The notes: a model not told the origin generated them from the sequence alone. A stretch of 64,000 nucleotides of DNA from Tenacibaculum finnmarkense genomovar ulcerans (GCF_900239495.1 NZ_OENE01000003.1:51249-115248); one strand, 5' to 3'; positions 51,583-61,431 are shown, counted from the stretch's first letter. Translations and numbers: made by a program.

Positions 51583-52368
51583 ATGAAAAACCATTTTTTA
51601 GTTATTTCCGTATTATTTTTTAGCCTATTTGCTTTTGGTCAACAAAAAAATGCACCGTTTAAAGATGGTGAATTTCTTGCGTTTAAAATGAGTTATAGTG
51701 GTTTTTTTAAAGCAGGAACCGCTACTTTATCTTTAAAAGAAGAAGCGTTAAACGGGCAAAAAATATTTCACGCAACCGGCAAGGGTTGGACTACCGGTAT
51801 GATTAAATGGTTTTTTGAGGTGAATGATGATTATCAATCTTATTTTGATAAAAAATCAGGAAAACCCTATGTTTTTAAAAGGAAAATAAACGAAGGAGGA
51901 CATAAAAAACACAAACAAATAACTTTTAATCACGAAAAAAACACGGCATATGTTCAAAATTTTCGAAACAAAAAAGACACACTAATTAGGGCTGTAAATG
52001 TGCAAGATATGATTTCTTCTTTTTATTTTTTAAGAAGTTACAACACTAAAAACATGAAAAAAGGAGAAGAGATAAAAATTGATATGTTTTTTGACAACCA
52101 TACCTATCCTTTTAAATTGCGTTTTTTAGGAAATGAAACAATAAAAACAAAGTTTGGAAAAGTAAAAACTCAAAAATTTAGACCCATTGTAAAAGCGGGG
52201 CGTGTATTTAAAGCGCAAGAAAGTGTTACCGTTTGGATAACCGCCGATGAAAATAAAATTCCTGTAAAAATAAAAGCCTCTTTAGCTGTAGGTTCACTTC
52301 GTGCCGAGCTTTCTGCTTATAAAGGATTAGCAAATCCATTCAAAACAGTTTTGGACTCAAAACAATAA
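51583..52368 (+). CDS. DUF3108 domain secreted protein
   Basis: A 261-residue protein with a signal peptide (MKNHFLVISVLFFSLFAFGQ) and the DUF3108 beta-rich domain: GEFLAFKMSYSGFFKAGTATL, a central DMISSFYFLRSYN, and a C-terminal VTVWITADENKIPVKIKASLAVGSLRAEL. The family is periplasmic and of unknown function, with a possible lipid-binding fold. ATG at 51583 is preferred to a TTG 9 bp upstream. The M23 peptidase gene follows but has its own promoter. Confidence 0.82.
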   Translation: MKNHFLVISVLFFSLFAFGQQKNAPFKDGEFLAFKMSYSGFFKAGTATLSLKEEALNGQKIFHATGKGWTTGMIKWFFEVNDDYQSYFDKKSGKPYVFKRKINEGGHKKHKQITFNHEKNTAYVQNFRNKKDTLIRAVNVQDMISSFYFLRSYNTKNMKKGEEIKIDMFFDNHTYPFKLRFLGNETIKTKFGKVKTQKFRPIVKAGRVFKAQESVTVWITADENKIPVKIKASLAVGSLRAELSAYKGLANPFKTVLDSKQ

Positions 52369-52414
52369 GTTGTTTACTTATTGTTAAAGTGTAATAAGGG
52401 ATAGTTTTTATTTG

Positions 52415-52422
52415 TATTTTTG
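52415..52422 (+). promoter_or_regulatory. Promoter -7 element of M23 peptidase gene
   Basis: TATTTTTG followed by CAGG matches TAnnTTTG. It overlaps the most upstream possible start codon (TTG at 52420), showing that translation must begin further downstream. Confidence 0.55.
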
Positions 52423-52452
52423 CAGGTACACATAAATTTAAATTACTTTTTT

Positions 52453-53724
52453 TTGAAAAAATATATTCATTTACTACTTGCCTGTTGTTTGTTTTTCTCT
52501 TGTAAAACAGCTACTGAAAAAAAGGTAAAACTTCCTGTTGAAATAGTAAAACCAAAAGCTGTTTACGCTTATGGTTTTAATTTAGATAATTTTAAAATAG
52601 TTAACGACACCATAAAAAAAGGAGAGAGTTTTGGTGTTATTTTAGATCGTCATCATGTATTGTATCCTAAAATTAATAAAATAGCAACGACTATTAAAGA
52701 TACTTTTGATGTTCGACGCATTCGTTCAGGTAAAAAATATACGGTTCTTACCTCAAAAGATTCTTTGCAAAAAGCCCGTGTTTTTATTTATAAACACAAT
52801 AAAGTCGATGCTACAATCATCAATTTTAACGATTCAATAATATCAGCTTATCAGGTTCATAAAAAAATTACAACCATAGAAAAACAGGTTTCAGGTAAAA
52901 TTTCATCAAATTTATCGGTAACTATGGATAGTTTAGGCTTAAAAGCGAGTTTAACCAATACGGTTGCTGATATTTATGCTTGGACCCTTGATTTTTATAG
53001 CTTACAAAAAGGCGATAGTTTTAAATTAATTTATGATGAAAAATTTATTAATGATACTACTTTTGTTGGTTACGGCGCAGTAAAAGCAGCTGTTTTTAAT
53101 CATAAAGGAGAAAACTTATATGCCTATAAATTTGTAGGTGACTCTATTTCTAAAACACCTGAATTTTATAACGAAAATGGAAATATGCTTCGTAGGGCAT
53201 TTTTAAAATCGCCCATTAAATTTCAATATCGAATTTCATCACGCTATAATTTAAGAAGAAAAATTGCACTTTATGGAAGGGTACGCCCACATAAAGGAAC
53301 TGATTTTGCTGCAAAATATGGTACCCCAATAATGACTACTGCAAGCGGAACTGTTATCGCATCTGCAAGGCGAGGTGGTAATGGAAATTATGTGAAAGTT
53401 CAGCATAATACTACCTACACCACACAGTATTTGCATATGAAAAAAAGAAATGTTAAGGTTGGCGATTATGTAAAACAAGGTGCTATTATTGGCTGGGTAG
53501 GGATGACAGGAAATACTAGTGGTCCTCATGTTTGTTATCGTTTTTGGAAAAATGGTAAACAAGTAGACCCTTTTCGTCAAAAACTTCCAACAGCCGAACC
53601 TTTAGATGCTAAAATTAAACCAAGATATTTTGAGTTTATAAAGCCCTTGAAAATAAAATTAGATGCTATAAGTTTAATTCAAAAAGATACCATTTATACT
53701 TCTTCTAACGAAAGAAAAAATTAG
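52453..53724 (+). CDS. M23 family metallopeptidase lipoprotein
   Basis: A 423-residue murein endopeptidase. The TTG at 52453 is chosen because it gives a clean lipoprotein signal (KKYIHLLLACCLFFSC, Cys17) and lies downstream of the promoter. The C-terminal LytM domain (~270-375) has intact zinc motifs: RPHKGTDFAA (HxxxD) and SGPHVCYRFW, with the H in TTQYLHMKK. It should cut peptidoglycan cross-links, in contrast to the degenerate EnvC-like protein at 10.7 kb. pgi begins 9 bp after its stop. Confidence 0.9.
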   Translation: MKKYIHLLLACCLFFSCKTATEKKVKLPVEIVKPKAVYAYGFNLDNFKIVNDTIKKGESFGVILDRHHVLYPKINKIATTIKDTFDVRRIRSGKKYTVLTSKDSLQKARVFIYKHNKVDATIINFNDSIISAYQVHKKITTIEKQVSGKISSNLSVTMDSLGLKASLTNTVADIYAWTLDFYSLQKGDSFKLIYDEKFINDTTFVGYGAVKAAVFNHKGENLYAYKFVGDSISKTPEFYNENGNMLRRAFLKSPIKFQYRISSRYNLRRKIALYGRVRPHKGTDFAAKYGTPIMTTASGTVIASARRGGNGNYVKVQHNTTYTTQYLHMKKRNVKVGDYVKQGAIIGWVGMTGNTSGPHVCYRFWKNGKQVDPFRQKLPTAEPLDAKIKPRYFEFIKPLKIKLDAISLIQKDTIYTSSNERKN

Positions 53725-53733
53725 CGATATGTT

Positions 53734-55302
53734 ATGCCTTTACAAAACATCAACCCAGTGCAAACTGATGCTTGGAAAAAATTAACAGCTCATTTTACCC
53801 AAGCAAAGCAGTATGAGTTAAAAACGCTTTTTAAAAAAGATAAAAACAGAAAAGAACAGTTTTCTATTTCTTTAGATGACTTTAAGGTTGATTACTCAAA
53901 AAATCACATTACTCAAGAAACCATTGATTTATTAGTTTTATTAGCTGAACAAACAAAACTTAAAGACGCAATTTCTAAATATTTTTCTGGTGATAAAATT
54001 AACGCAACAGAAGATAGAGCAGTATTACATACAGCTTTGAGAAGCAATTCAAGCAGGCCTATTTTAGTTGATTCAGAAGATATAAAGCCTAAAATACAAG
54101 CCACATTAAGTAAAATGAAGGCTTTTAGTGATGCTGTAATTTCTGGAAACTGGAAGGGTTTTACAGGCAAACCAATTACCGATGTTGTTAATATAGGCGT
54201 AGGAGGTTCTGATTTAGGACCAAGCATGGTGGTAGAAGCCTTGCAATTTTACAGCAATACATTGAACTCACATTTTGTATCAAATGTAGACGGAGATCAT
54301 GTATTTGAAGTATTAAAGAAGCTTGATCCTGAAACAACATTATTTGTAATAGTTTCAAAATCATTTATGACTGATGAAACCATTACAAATGCAACTACGA
54401 TTAGAGATTGGTTTTTAAAATCGGCAGCAATCACGGATGTCTCTAAGCATTTTGTGGCGGTGTCGTCTAATGTTGAGCAAGCAATCGATTTTGGAATTAA
54501 TCAAGAGAATATTTTTCCGATGTGGAACTGGGTTGGCGGTAGGTTTTCTTTATGGTCAGCTGTTGGTTTATCAATTAGTTTGTCTATCGGATACGATAAT
54601 TTTAAAGAATTATTAAATGGTGCCGAAAAGGTTGATGAGCATTTTAAAACAACCGATTTTGATAAAAATATTCCTGTAATATTAGCCTTGATAAGTGTTT
54701 GGTATAATAATTTTTTTAAATCAGAAACCGAAGTTATTTTACCATATAGCCAGTACTTATGTAAATTACCTGCTTATTTACAGCAAGCAATTATGGAAAG
54801 TAACGGTAAAAGTGTTGACAGAAACGGTCAAGAAATCAACTATCAAACAAGTGGTGTTATTTGGGGAGGTACTGGTACTGATATTCAACATGCCTTTATG
54901 CAGTTATTACATCAAGGAACAAAATTAATACCTGCCGATTTTATTGGCTTTGAAGAACCGTTACATGGTTTAACAGCGCAACATAAAAAATTAATGGCTA
55001 ATTACTATGCTCAAATGGATGCCTTGGCATACGGTAAAACAAAACAGGAAATACATTTAGAATTAAAATTAGCAAATAAATTAGCTAAAATAAATCAATT
55101 ATTACCTTACAAAACTTTTGAAGGTAACCGACCAAGTACTTCATTTCTCTTTAAAAAGTTAACACCAAAATCATTAGGAATGCTTATTGCAACCTACGAA
55201 CATAAGATTTTTACACAAGGAGTGTTGTGGAATATATTTTCATATGATCAGTTTGGGGTTGAGTTAGGTAAAGAATTAGCAAAAAAAATGCTAATTAATT
55301 AG
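53734..55302 (+). CDS. pgi: Glucose-6-phosphate isomerase
   Basis: A 522-residue enzyme that interconverts glucose-6-phosphate and fructose-6-phosphate. Signatures are GVGGSDLGPSMVVEAL, VSKSFMTDETITNA, FPMWNWVGGRFSLWSAVGLS, MESNGKSV and the C-terminal IFSYDQFGVELGKELAKKM. Length is slightly below the ~550-residue E. coli form. It is in probable operon with the M23 peptidase gene. Confidence 0.97.
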   Translation: MPLQNINPVQTDAWKKLTAHFTQAKQYELKTLFKKDKNRKEQFSISLDDFKVDYSKNHITQETIDLLVLLAEQTKLKDAISKYFSGDKINATEDRAVLHTALRSNSSRPILVDSEDIKPKIQATLSKMKAFSDAVISGNWKGFTGKPITDVVNIGVGGSDLGPSMVVEALQFYSNTLNSHFVSNVDGDHVFEVLKKLDPETTLFVIVSKSFMTDETITNATTIRDWFLKSAAITDVSKHFVAVSSNVEQAIDFGINQENIFPMWNWVGGRFSLWSAVGLSISLSIGYDNFKELLNGAEKVDEHFKTTDFDKNIPVILALISVWYNNFFKSETEVILPYSQYLCKLPAYLQQAIMESNGKSVDRNGQEINYQTSGVIWGGTGTDIQHAFMQLLHQGTKLIPADFIGFEEPLHGLTAQHKKLMANYYAQMDALAYGKTKQEIHLELKLANKLAKINQLLPYKTFEGNRPSTSFLFKKLTPKSLGMLIATYEHKIFTQGVLWNIFSYDQFGVELGKELAKKMLIN

Positions 55303-55363
55303 TAAAAGTGTTATTTATAGACTTTTTGTTTATTTTATTATTAGTTAACTCTTGTTAAAAAGC

Positions 55364-55408
55364 TTAACATTAAGTTAATATTGACAAAATGTAAAAGCAA
55401 GACCTTTG
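55364..55408 (+). promoter_or_regulatory. Receptor promoter with PHO-box-like repeat
   Basis: Direct 11-bp half sites TTAACATTAAG (55364-55374) and TTAATATTGAC (55375-55385) lie 15 bp before GACCTTTG, a near -7 element (55401-55408). CTTAACATTAAGTTAA matches CTTAACATTGAGTTAA at 31278 in 15 of 16 bases. The spacing fits an activator site replacing the -33 box. Confidence 0.4.
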
Positions 55409-55438
55409 CAGCGCATTTAATAATAATTTAGATTAGAA

Positions 55439-57943
55439 ATGAAGAAAATTAAAAATGTTTTACTAGTAGCGCTGTTCTTTGTAGCGGCAACGGTTTTAGG
55501 ACAAATTCAACTTATCGGTAAGGTAGTTGACGAAATGGGAGAACCCCTTCCTGGAGCTGGTGTTATCGTTAAAGGAACTGCCAACGGAACAGCAACAGAT
55601 TTTGATGGAAATTTTAAGCTAAGCGCTAAATCGAAATCAGGAGTTGTAGTTGTATCATTTATTGGTTACGTTAATCAAAAAATAGCTTATACAGCTTCAA
55701 AAGGTAATTTAGGAACTATTAAATTAGCGCCTTCAAATGTTTTAAACGAAGTTGTAATTACAGCAACATCTTTTGCGGTTGGTAGAAAAACACCAGTGGC
55801 AGTATCAACACTTAAAGCTGCTGATATTCAAGCAAAATTAGGAACACAAGAATTTCCTGAAATTTTAAAATCTACTCCTGGAGTATATGCTACCAAAACA
55901 GGAGGGGGTTATGGAGATTCTCGAATTAATTTACGTGGTTTTGCTTCTGCAAATGTAGCGGTTATGATTAATGGAGTTCCTATTAATGACATGGAAAGTG
56001 GTAAGGTATATTGGTCTAACTGGGCTGGTTTATCAGATGTAACTGCAGCAATGCAGGTTCAAAGAGGGTTAGGTGCTTCTAAAGTAGCTGTGCCTTCTAT
56101 TGGTGGTACGATTAATATCATTACAAAATCTACTGATGTTAAAAAAGGTGGAAGTATTAATAGTTCAGTAGCGAATGATGGGTACCTTAAATATGGAATG
56201 ACGCTTTCTACAGGTTTAACTGATGATGGTTTAGCAGTTACTGCTTCTTTAAATAAAATGTCAGGAGACGGATACGTAGACGGTACGCAATTTGAAGGAT
56301 TCAATTACTTTTTAAATATCTCAAAACGTATAAACGCTAAACATAAGTTATCTTTTACAGGATTTGGTGCAAAACAAGAGCACGGGCAACGTTATAATAG
56401 AAAATCTATTAAATTTAATAGAAATACCGAACAGGGAGGAAGAAGATTTAATTCAGACTGGGGATATAGAAATGGAAAAGTTGAAAATTCAGCATATAAC
56501 TTTTACCACAAACCTCAGTTATCATTAAACCATGATTGGACTATTTCAGAGAAAGCATTTGTAACTACTGCTTTGTACGCTTCTGTAGCTTCAGGAGGAG
56601 GTAGAAGAACTCAAGGAGATGCGTTTAGTGCTAGTCAACTTGATAATTACAGATTAGGTGGTGTTGATCAACCTATCGGTTATGATAAAATTGTTCAAGA
56701 AAATATTGCAAATGGGGTAAATGGAGCTTCTAATGTTTTTACATCTTCAATGAACGATCATAAATGGTACGGGGTATTATCTACCTTAAAATATGATATC
56801 GATGAAGAATTTACTTTCTCTGGAGGTTTAGACGCAAGATATTATGTAGGTTCTCATTATTATGAAGTAAATGATTTATTAGGAGGTGACTATTGGTTAA
56901 ACAATAACAAAGCCTTAAAAGTTGGTGATCGTTTTAGTAAAGATTACGATGGTTATGTAAAACGTAACGGAGTATTTACACAATTAGAATACTCTAATGG
57001 AGATTTATCAGCATTTTTCTCTTCTTCTGTATCAAATACAAACTACAGTAAAGAAGAAAATATGAATGCTTTAGGAATGTCTGATAATTATAATTTTATT
57101 GGTTTTGGTAACAAAGGTGGTGTTAATTATAATATAGATGAAAAGCATAACGTATTCGGAAACATCGGGTATTTATCAAATGCACCATTTATGAATGCCG
57201 TATTTACAAATCAAAGAAATAATGAATTCAATAAAGAAGCTGTTAACGAAAAAGTATTTAGTGCAGAATTAGGGTACGGTTTTAAATCGGAAATTTTTTC
57301 AGCGAATTTAAATGTTTATAGAACTTCTTGGTTAGACAAGTCGGTTACCAGCTCTATTGTAGACCGTGTTACAGATGAACGTTTGTATGGTAACTTTACA
57401 GGTTTAGATGCATTACACCAAGGTGTAGAATTTGACTTTGTTTATAAAGTAACAGATAAGTTAAAGTTAACAGGTATGGCATCTCTTGGAGACTGGACAT
57501 GGCAAAGTGATGTAAAAGGAATCATTGAAAATGAATTAGGAGATCAGCGATATGAAAAAGAAATTAACGCAAAAGGGTTAAAAGTAAATGATGCAGCACA
57601 AACTACATATGCCGCAGGATTATCGTATGAGCCAATTAAAAAGACAAAGTTTTTTGTTGATTATAATTATGCAGGTGATATCTATTCTAGAATGAATATA
57701 AGCGAAAGTACCGACAGACAAGATTCTTGGAAAATGCCAAATTATCATTTATTTGATTTAGGTTTTAGACATGGATTTAAAATAGGAGACTTTAACGCTA
57801 CTTTAAATGGTAAATTAAATAATATTTTGGATACAGAATATATTTCAGATGCTTTTGATGGATCAAATCATACAGCAGAAGATGCTACGGTATATTACGG
57901 AGCAGGAAGAACATTTAGTTTAGGATTAAAAGTTAAATTTTAA
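55439..57943 (+). CDS. TonB-dependent receptor
   Basis: An 834-residue outer-membrane receptor. It has a signal peptide (to about VLGQ), a carboxypeptidase-regulatory-like domain (~24-105, GKVVDEMGEPLPGAGVIVKG), a plug (~120-235, with DSRINLRGFASANVAVMING and GGTINIITKS), and a barrel ending LGLKVKF. The DMESGKVYWSNWAGLSDV segment marks a distinct Bacteroidota receptor group whose substrate I cannot name. The lipoprotein gene 11 bp downstream is a likely surface partner. The promoter carries the TTAAC repeat motif. Confidence 0.92.
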   Translation: MKKIKNVLLVALFFVAATVLGQIQLIGKVVDEMGEPLPGAGVIVKGTANGTATDFDGNFKLSAKSKSGVVVVSFIGYVNQKIAYTASKGNLGTIKLAPSNVLNEVVITATSFAVGRKTPVAVSTLKAADIQAKLGTQEFPEILKSTPGVYATKTGGGYGDSRINLRGFASANVAVMINGVPINDMESGKVYWSNWAGLSDVTAAMQVQRGLGASKVAVPSIGGTINIITKSTDVKKGGSINSSVANDGYLKYGMTLSTGLTDDGLAVTASLNKMSGDGYVDGTQFEGFNYFLNISKRINAKHKLSFTGFGAKQEHGQRYNRKSIKFNRNTEQGGRRFNSDWGYRNGKVENSAYNFYHKPQLSLNHDWTISEKAFVTTALYASVASGGGRRTQGDAFSASQLDNYRLGGVDQPIGYDKIVQENIANGVNGASNVFTSSMNDHKWYGVLSTLKYDIDEEFTFSGGLDARYYVGSHYYEVNDLLGGDYWLNNNKALKVGDRFSKDYDGYVKRNGVFTQLEYSNGDLSAFFSSSVSNTNYSKEENMNALGMSDNYNFIGFGNKGGVNYNIDEKHNVFGNIGYLSNAPFMNAVFTNQRNNEFNKEAVNEKVFSAELGYGFKSEIFSANLNVYRTSWLDKSVTSSIVDRVTDERLYGNFTGLDALHQGVEFDFVYKVTDKLKLTGMASLGDWTWQSDVKGIIENELGDQRYEKEINAKGLKVNDAAQTTYAAGLSYEPIKKTKFFVDYNYAGDIYSRMNISESTDRQDSWKMPNYHLFDLGFRHGFKIGDFNATLNGKLNNILDTEYISDAFDGSNHTAEDATVYYGAGRTFSLGLKVKF

Positions 57944-57954
57944 AAAATAGAATC

Positions 57955-59052
57955 ATGAAAAAAATATTTTTATTAGTAGCAGTTTTTGCAATGGTTTTTA
58001 CTTCATGTGAACCATTAGAAGACATCAACGCTGAAATTGACGCACAAGAAAACGCTATTGTAGCAGATGTAGAGTATACTCTTGAAGATGCCGATTATAC
58101 AAACAAAATTACAAAAGGAGGATTAGGTTTTAAATACCCTAACTTTAATTCGGAAGCAGATGCAAAAGCAGAATTACCTGCATTTTTAGCAAACAAGTAT
58201 CCTGTTTTTGGAAAAAAATCATCAGCAGTAGTAACTTTTAAAGTTTATAGCAAGAAAAATAATGAAAAAAGTTTAGAAAGCTATGAAGTAACAAAAGCAG
58301 ATTATACTGAAGCAGGACAGAAATATGGTAACTTTAGTAAGTTTTCTCATATTACTGATTTTTTAAACGGTAAATATACAAACCCTGCAAACAGATTATT
58401 AGTTTCTTTAACGTATAAATATTATTCAGGATCTGTTTCAACTCTTAACAACGGTTTCTTATTTAACAATGGTGCTTGGGAATTAGTAACAGGTTTTTCA
58501 AAAGAAGAATACAAGCAAATGGGGGAATCTCATCCTAATTTTTCTAGTAAAGATGAAGCCTATGCTAAAATTCCAGTATTTTTATTAGATAAATATAAAT
58601 ACGAGCCAAAAGAAGCAGGAACTATTCAAGGATTTATGTACAACATGTATCTTGGTGGTGGTGTAACAGATAGTTCAGTAATTTATTTCATCTTTGATGG
58701 AAGCAACTGGGCTAAATATACCAATACTGTTGAACAAACAGTTAAGTTTGGGCATGACGGAACTAATTGGGTTCCTGATAATACTATCAAATATACTTTA
58801 ACAGGAGCTGATTACGCTTTAATTGGTAATGACAGATATAATAACTTTGATGTAAGAGCAGGTAAAGATGACGAAACAGAAGCTGTTCGTTTAGATAAAA
58901 TTAATACAATTTTATTAAACAATTTCCCTACAGATCTTGAAGGTCAAAAATATATTGTTTCTTATTCAGTATATGACGGAGCTAATAAAGTTTTTACAAT
59001 GAAACTTGTAAAACAAGGCGCTGTTTATGTTATTCAAAAAGAAGAAGCATAA
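57955..59052 (+). CDS. Surface lipoprotein with four internal repeats, receptor partner
   Basis: A 365-residue lipoprotein (MKKIFLLVAVFAMVFTSC, Cys18). After an acidic linker it holds four units of ~70-100 residues starting near 40, 110, 178 and 279. Each opens with a helix-like segment (YTLEDADY, YEVTKADY, FSKEEYKQMG, YTLTGADYALIG), continues with a Asn-Phe and a Leu/Ile-Pro-x-Phe-Leu-x-x-Lys-Tyr segment, and ends in beta strands. It is not SusD. The 11-bp gap to the receptor gene and lipid anchor suggest a lid or binding protein on the receptor. Family not recognised. Confidence 0.75.
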   Translation: MKKIFLLVAVFAMVFTSCEPLEDINAEIDAQENAIVADVEYTLEDADYTNKITKGGLGFKYPNFNSEADAKAELPAFLANKYPVFGKKSSAVVTFKVYSKKNNEKSLESYEVTKADYTEAGQKYGNFSKFSHITDFLNGKYTNPANRLLVSLTYKYYSGSVSTLNNGFLFNNGAWELVTGFSKEEYKQMGESHPNFSSKDEAYAKIPVFLLDKYKYEPKEAGTIQGFMYNMYLGGGVTDSSVIYFIFDGSNWAKYTNTVEQTVKFGHDGTNWVPDNTIKYTLTGADYALIGNDRYNNFDVRAGKDDETEAVRLDKINTILLNNFPTDLEGQKYIVSYSVYDGANKVFTMKLVKQGAVYVIQKEEA

Positions 59053-59076
59053 AATAGTTTCATAAAATACAATTTC

Positions 59077-59107
59077 AAAACCACCTCAATCGAGGTGGTT
59101 TTTTTAT
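59077..59107 (+). terminator. Terminator of receptor-lipoprotein operon
   Basis: AACCACCTC and GAGGTGGTT form a GC-rich 9-bp stem with loop AATC, followed by seven Ts. Confidence 0.9.
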
Positions 59108-59120
59108 GAGTAAAATTCAC

Positions 59121-59128
59121 TAAATTTG
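59121..59128 (+). promoter_or_regulatory. Promoter -7 element of small membrane gene
   Basis: TAAATTTG matches TAnnTTTG, 34 bp before the ATG at 59163. Confidence 0.5.
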
Positions 59129-59162
59129 CCAGCAACAAAACAAAAATTAACACAAAAACATC

Positions 59163-59588
59163 ATGATGAAAACATTACATTCTTATTGGGCATATATAGT
59201 GCTAGCGATATTAATTTATACCGTAGTAAATGCCATTATAGGATTCGTTAAGAAAAAAGAATTTACACACAACGAATTTCGTTTAGGCTTATTTACTTTA
59301 ATAACCACGCATATTCAGTTGTTAATCGGTTTGGGTTGGTATTTTATGTCGCCATGGTTTAAAGCCTTAATATCAGATACAAAAGCAGTAATGGGAGATT
59401 CATCAGCTCGTTTGTTAGCGCTAGAGCATCCATTAATGATGATTATCGCTATTGTATTAATTACTGTAGGATGGTCAAAACATAAAAAACAAGTAAAAAG
59501 TGAAGACAAATTTAAAACCTTTGCCATCTTTTATGGGTTAGCATTAGTAGTAATACTATCAAGAATCCCTTGGAATAATTGGATGTAA
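59163..59588 (+). CDS. Four-helix membrane protein, cytochrome b-like
   Basis: A 141-residue protein with four hydrophobic helices (about 10-28, 42-64, 88-104 and 118-134). Histidines in THIQLLIG and LEHPLMM sit within or next to helices two and three, as would suit haem binding. From memory the family is annotated as cytochrome b-like or hypothetical in Flavobacteriia; haem binding is not proven. It is monocistronic between two terminators. Confidence 0.6.
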   Translation: MMKTLHSYWAYIVLAILIYTVVNAIIGFVKKKEFTHNEFRLGLFTLITTHIQLLIGLGWYFMSPWFKALISDTKAVMGDSSARLLALEHPLMMIIAIVLITVGWSKHKKQVKSEDKFKTFAIFYGLALVVILSRIPWNNWM

Positions 59589-59619
59589 TAGTACTTAATT
59601 CGTTTTAATTGAAATATAT

Positions 59620-59650
59620 AGTCCCACTTTCGTGGGATTTTTTATTTTTG
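59620..59650 (+). terminator. Terminator, with promoter of next gene in its T-tract
   Basis: TCCCAC and GTGGGA form a 6-bp stem with loop TTTC, followed by a T-rich tract. The tract ends in TATTTTTG (59643-59650), which fits the -7 element of the acyltransferase gene 24 bp downstream. Confidence 0.75.
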
Positions 59651-59673
59651 TATTCTACTAAACTACAATACTA

Positions 59674-60405
59674 ATGAAATTTATAAGTTATATTATCTCT
59701 TCAATATTTGCAGTAGTCTTCTTTTCGTTGCTACTAATTTTCCATCCAATACAATGGTTGAGCTTAAAGTTATTTGGGCAAAAAGGACATCAAAAGGTGG
59801 TGAATATTATGAATTGGTTTTTAATTAAATCATTATTAGTTTTAGGAATTCGTGTACTTGTCGAAAATGAGCAAGAACTGCCAGAAAATACCAGCTTAAT
59901 ATTTGTATCAAACCATCAAAGTACCTTTGACATATCGCCGATTATTTGGCATTTTAGAAAGAACAATCCAAAGTTTGTTTCTAAAAAAGAATTAGGAAAA
60001 GGCATCCCTAGTATTTCTTTTAATTTAAGACACGGAGGTGCAGCTTTAATCGATAGAAAAGACCCAAGACAAGCTTTAACCGAATTGGCAAATTTCTCAA
60101 AAACTATTGGTAAAAATAACTGGTCTGCTGCTATTTTTCCTGAAGGAACACGAAGCGTAACAGGTGTGCCAAAATCATTTTCACCAAACGGTTTAAAAAT
60201 GATTGCAAAATACAATCCCGAAGCTTACGTTGTTCCATTAACAATCAATAATTCATGGAAAGTGTTTAAATATGGGAAATTTCCATTAGGCTTAGGAAGT
60301 CCTATCAAAATTAAAACACATGCGCCAATAAAAGTAAATAGCTTGCCTTTTAATGAATTGATAAACAGTGTGGAAAGCACCATTAAAGAAGCAATCGATT
60401 ACTAA
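59674..60405 (+). CDS. 1-acyl-sn-glycerol-3-phosphate acyltransferase (PlsC-like)
   Basis: A 243-residue membrane-anchored acyltransferase. An N-terminal helix (~4-24) precedes motif I NHQSTFD (HxxxxD), motif III FPEGTRS and the VPLTINNSW region. It transfers acyl chains to lysophosphatidic acid or a related lysolipid. It starts an operon with the acyl-ACP desaturase 29 bp downstream, so both act in membrane lipid synthesis. Confidence 0.9.
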   Translation: MKFISYIISSIFAVVFFSLLLIFHPIQWLSLKLFGQKGHQKVVNIMNWFLIKSLLVLGIRVLVENEQELPENTSLIFVSNHQSTFDISPIIWHFRKNNPKFVSKKELGKGIPSISFNLRHGGAALIDRKDPRQALTELANFSKTIGKNNWSAAIFPEGTRSVTGVPKSFSPNGLKMIAKYNPEAYVVPLTINNSWKVFKYGKFPLGLGSPIKIKTHAPIKVNSLPFNELINSVESTIKEAIDY

Positions 60406-60434
60406 AATAGAAACAAAACAAACAACTATATATT

Positions 60435-61415
60435 ATGTCAATACAAAACATCCGAAAGGAAGTAATGAAAACGCTCGAAAAGAACATTGATATTTTCGTA
60501 GATAAATTTTTAATCCCTGCTGAAAAAATTTGGCAACCAACCGATTTTTTACCAAACTCACAAAAAGATAATTTTATATCAGAAGTAGAAGAAATCAGAG
60601 AATTATCAAAAGAATTAGACGATGATTTTTGGGTGGTTTTAGTAGGCGATACTATTACAGAAGAAGCATTGCCAACCTACGAATCGTGGTTGTTAGATTT
60701 AGACGGAGTTACACAACACCCCGATAACGGCTGGGCAAAATGGATTCGTGCTTGGACAGCAGAAGAAAACCGTCATGGCGATGTTTTAAACAAATATTTA
60801 TATCTTTCAGGACGTGTAAATATGCGTGAAGTTGAAATTACCACACAGCATTTAATTACCGATGGATTTGATATTGGAACCGCTAGTGACCCGTATAAAA
60901 ACTTTGTTTATACAAGTTTTCAAGAATTAGCAACCTATATTTCACACTTGAATGTGGCAAAAATAGCAAAGAAACAAGGGCATAAATCGTTGGCTAAAAT
61001 GTCTCGAATTATCGCTGGAGATGAAATGCGTCATCATTTAGCATATACTGAATTTATCAAGCAAATTTTTGCCATCGACCCTAGTGAAATGATGTTAGCT
61101 TTTCAACACATGATGAAGCATAAAATTGTAATGCCAGCCTATCATTTAAGACATTCTTTTGAAGCAAAAGGAAGTTTGTTTGATGATTTTTCAACCGTAG
61201 CACAAAGAGTTGGCGTTTATACAGGTTTTGATTATGTAGATATTCTTAAAAAATTAAATATTGCTTGGGAAATTGATAAAATTACAGGTTTAACACCAGA
61301 AGCTGAAAAAGCCCGTGATTATTTAATGAAATTACCAGACAGAATGTATCGAATTACAGAACGAATGGTAATTCCTGATACTAAATTCAATTTTAAATGG
61401 ATGATTCCAGCATAA
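60435..61415 (+). CDS. Acyl-ACP desaturase, soluble diiron type
   Basis: A 326-residue enzyme of the plant stearoyl-ACP desaturase family. The diiron ligands lie in the two ExxH motifs: WTAEENRHGDVLNKYL and IAGDEMRHHLAYTEF, with additional Glu residues in TSFQELATY and the N-terminal helix. It introduces a cis double bond into acyl chains on ACP using ferredoxin. It forms an operon with the PlsC-like acyltransferase. The ferredoxin at 1.6 kb is one possible donor in principle. Confidence 0.92.
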   Translation: MSIQNIRKEVMKTLEKNIDIFVDKFLIPAEKIWQPTDFLPNSQKDNFISEVEEIRELSKELDDDFWVVLVGDTITEEALPTYESWLLDLDGVTQHPDNGWAKWIRAWTAEENRHGDVLNKYLYLSGRVNMREVEITTQHLITDGFDIGTASDPYKNFVYTSFQELATYISHLNVAKIAKKQGHKSLAKMSRIIAGDEMRHHLAYTEFIKQIFAIDPSEMMLAFQHMMKHKIVMPAYHLRHSFEAKGSLFDDFSTVAQRVGVYTGFDYVDILKKLNIAWEIDKITGLTPEAEKARDYLMKLPDRMYRITERMVIPDTKFNFKWMIPA

Positions 61416-61431
61416 AAAATAAATATTAAAT

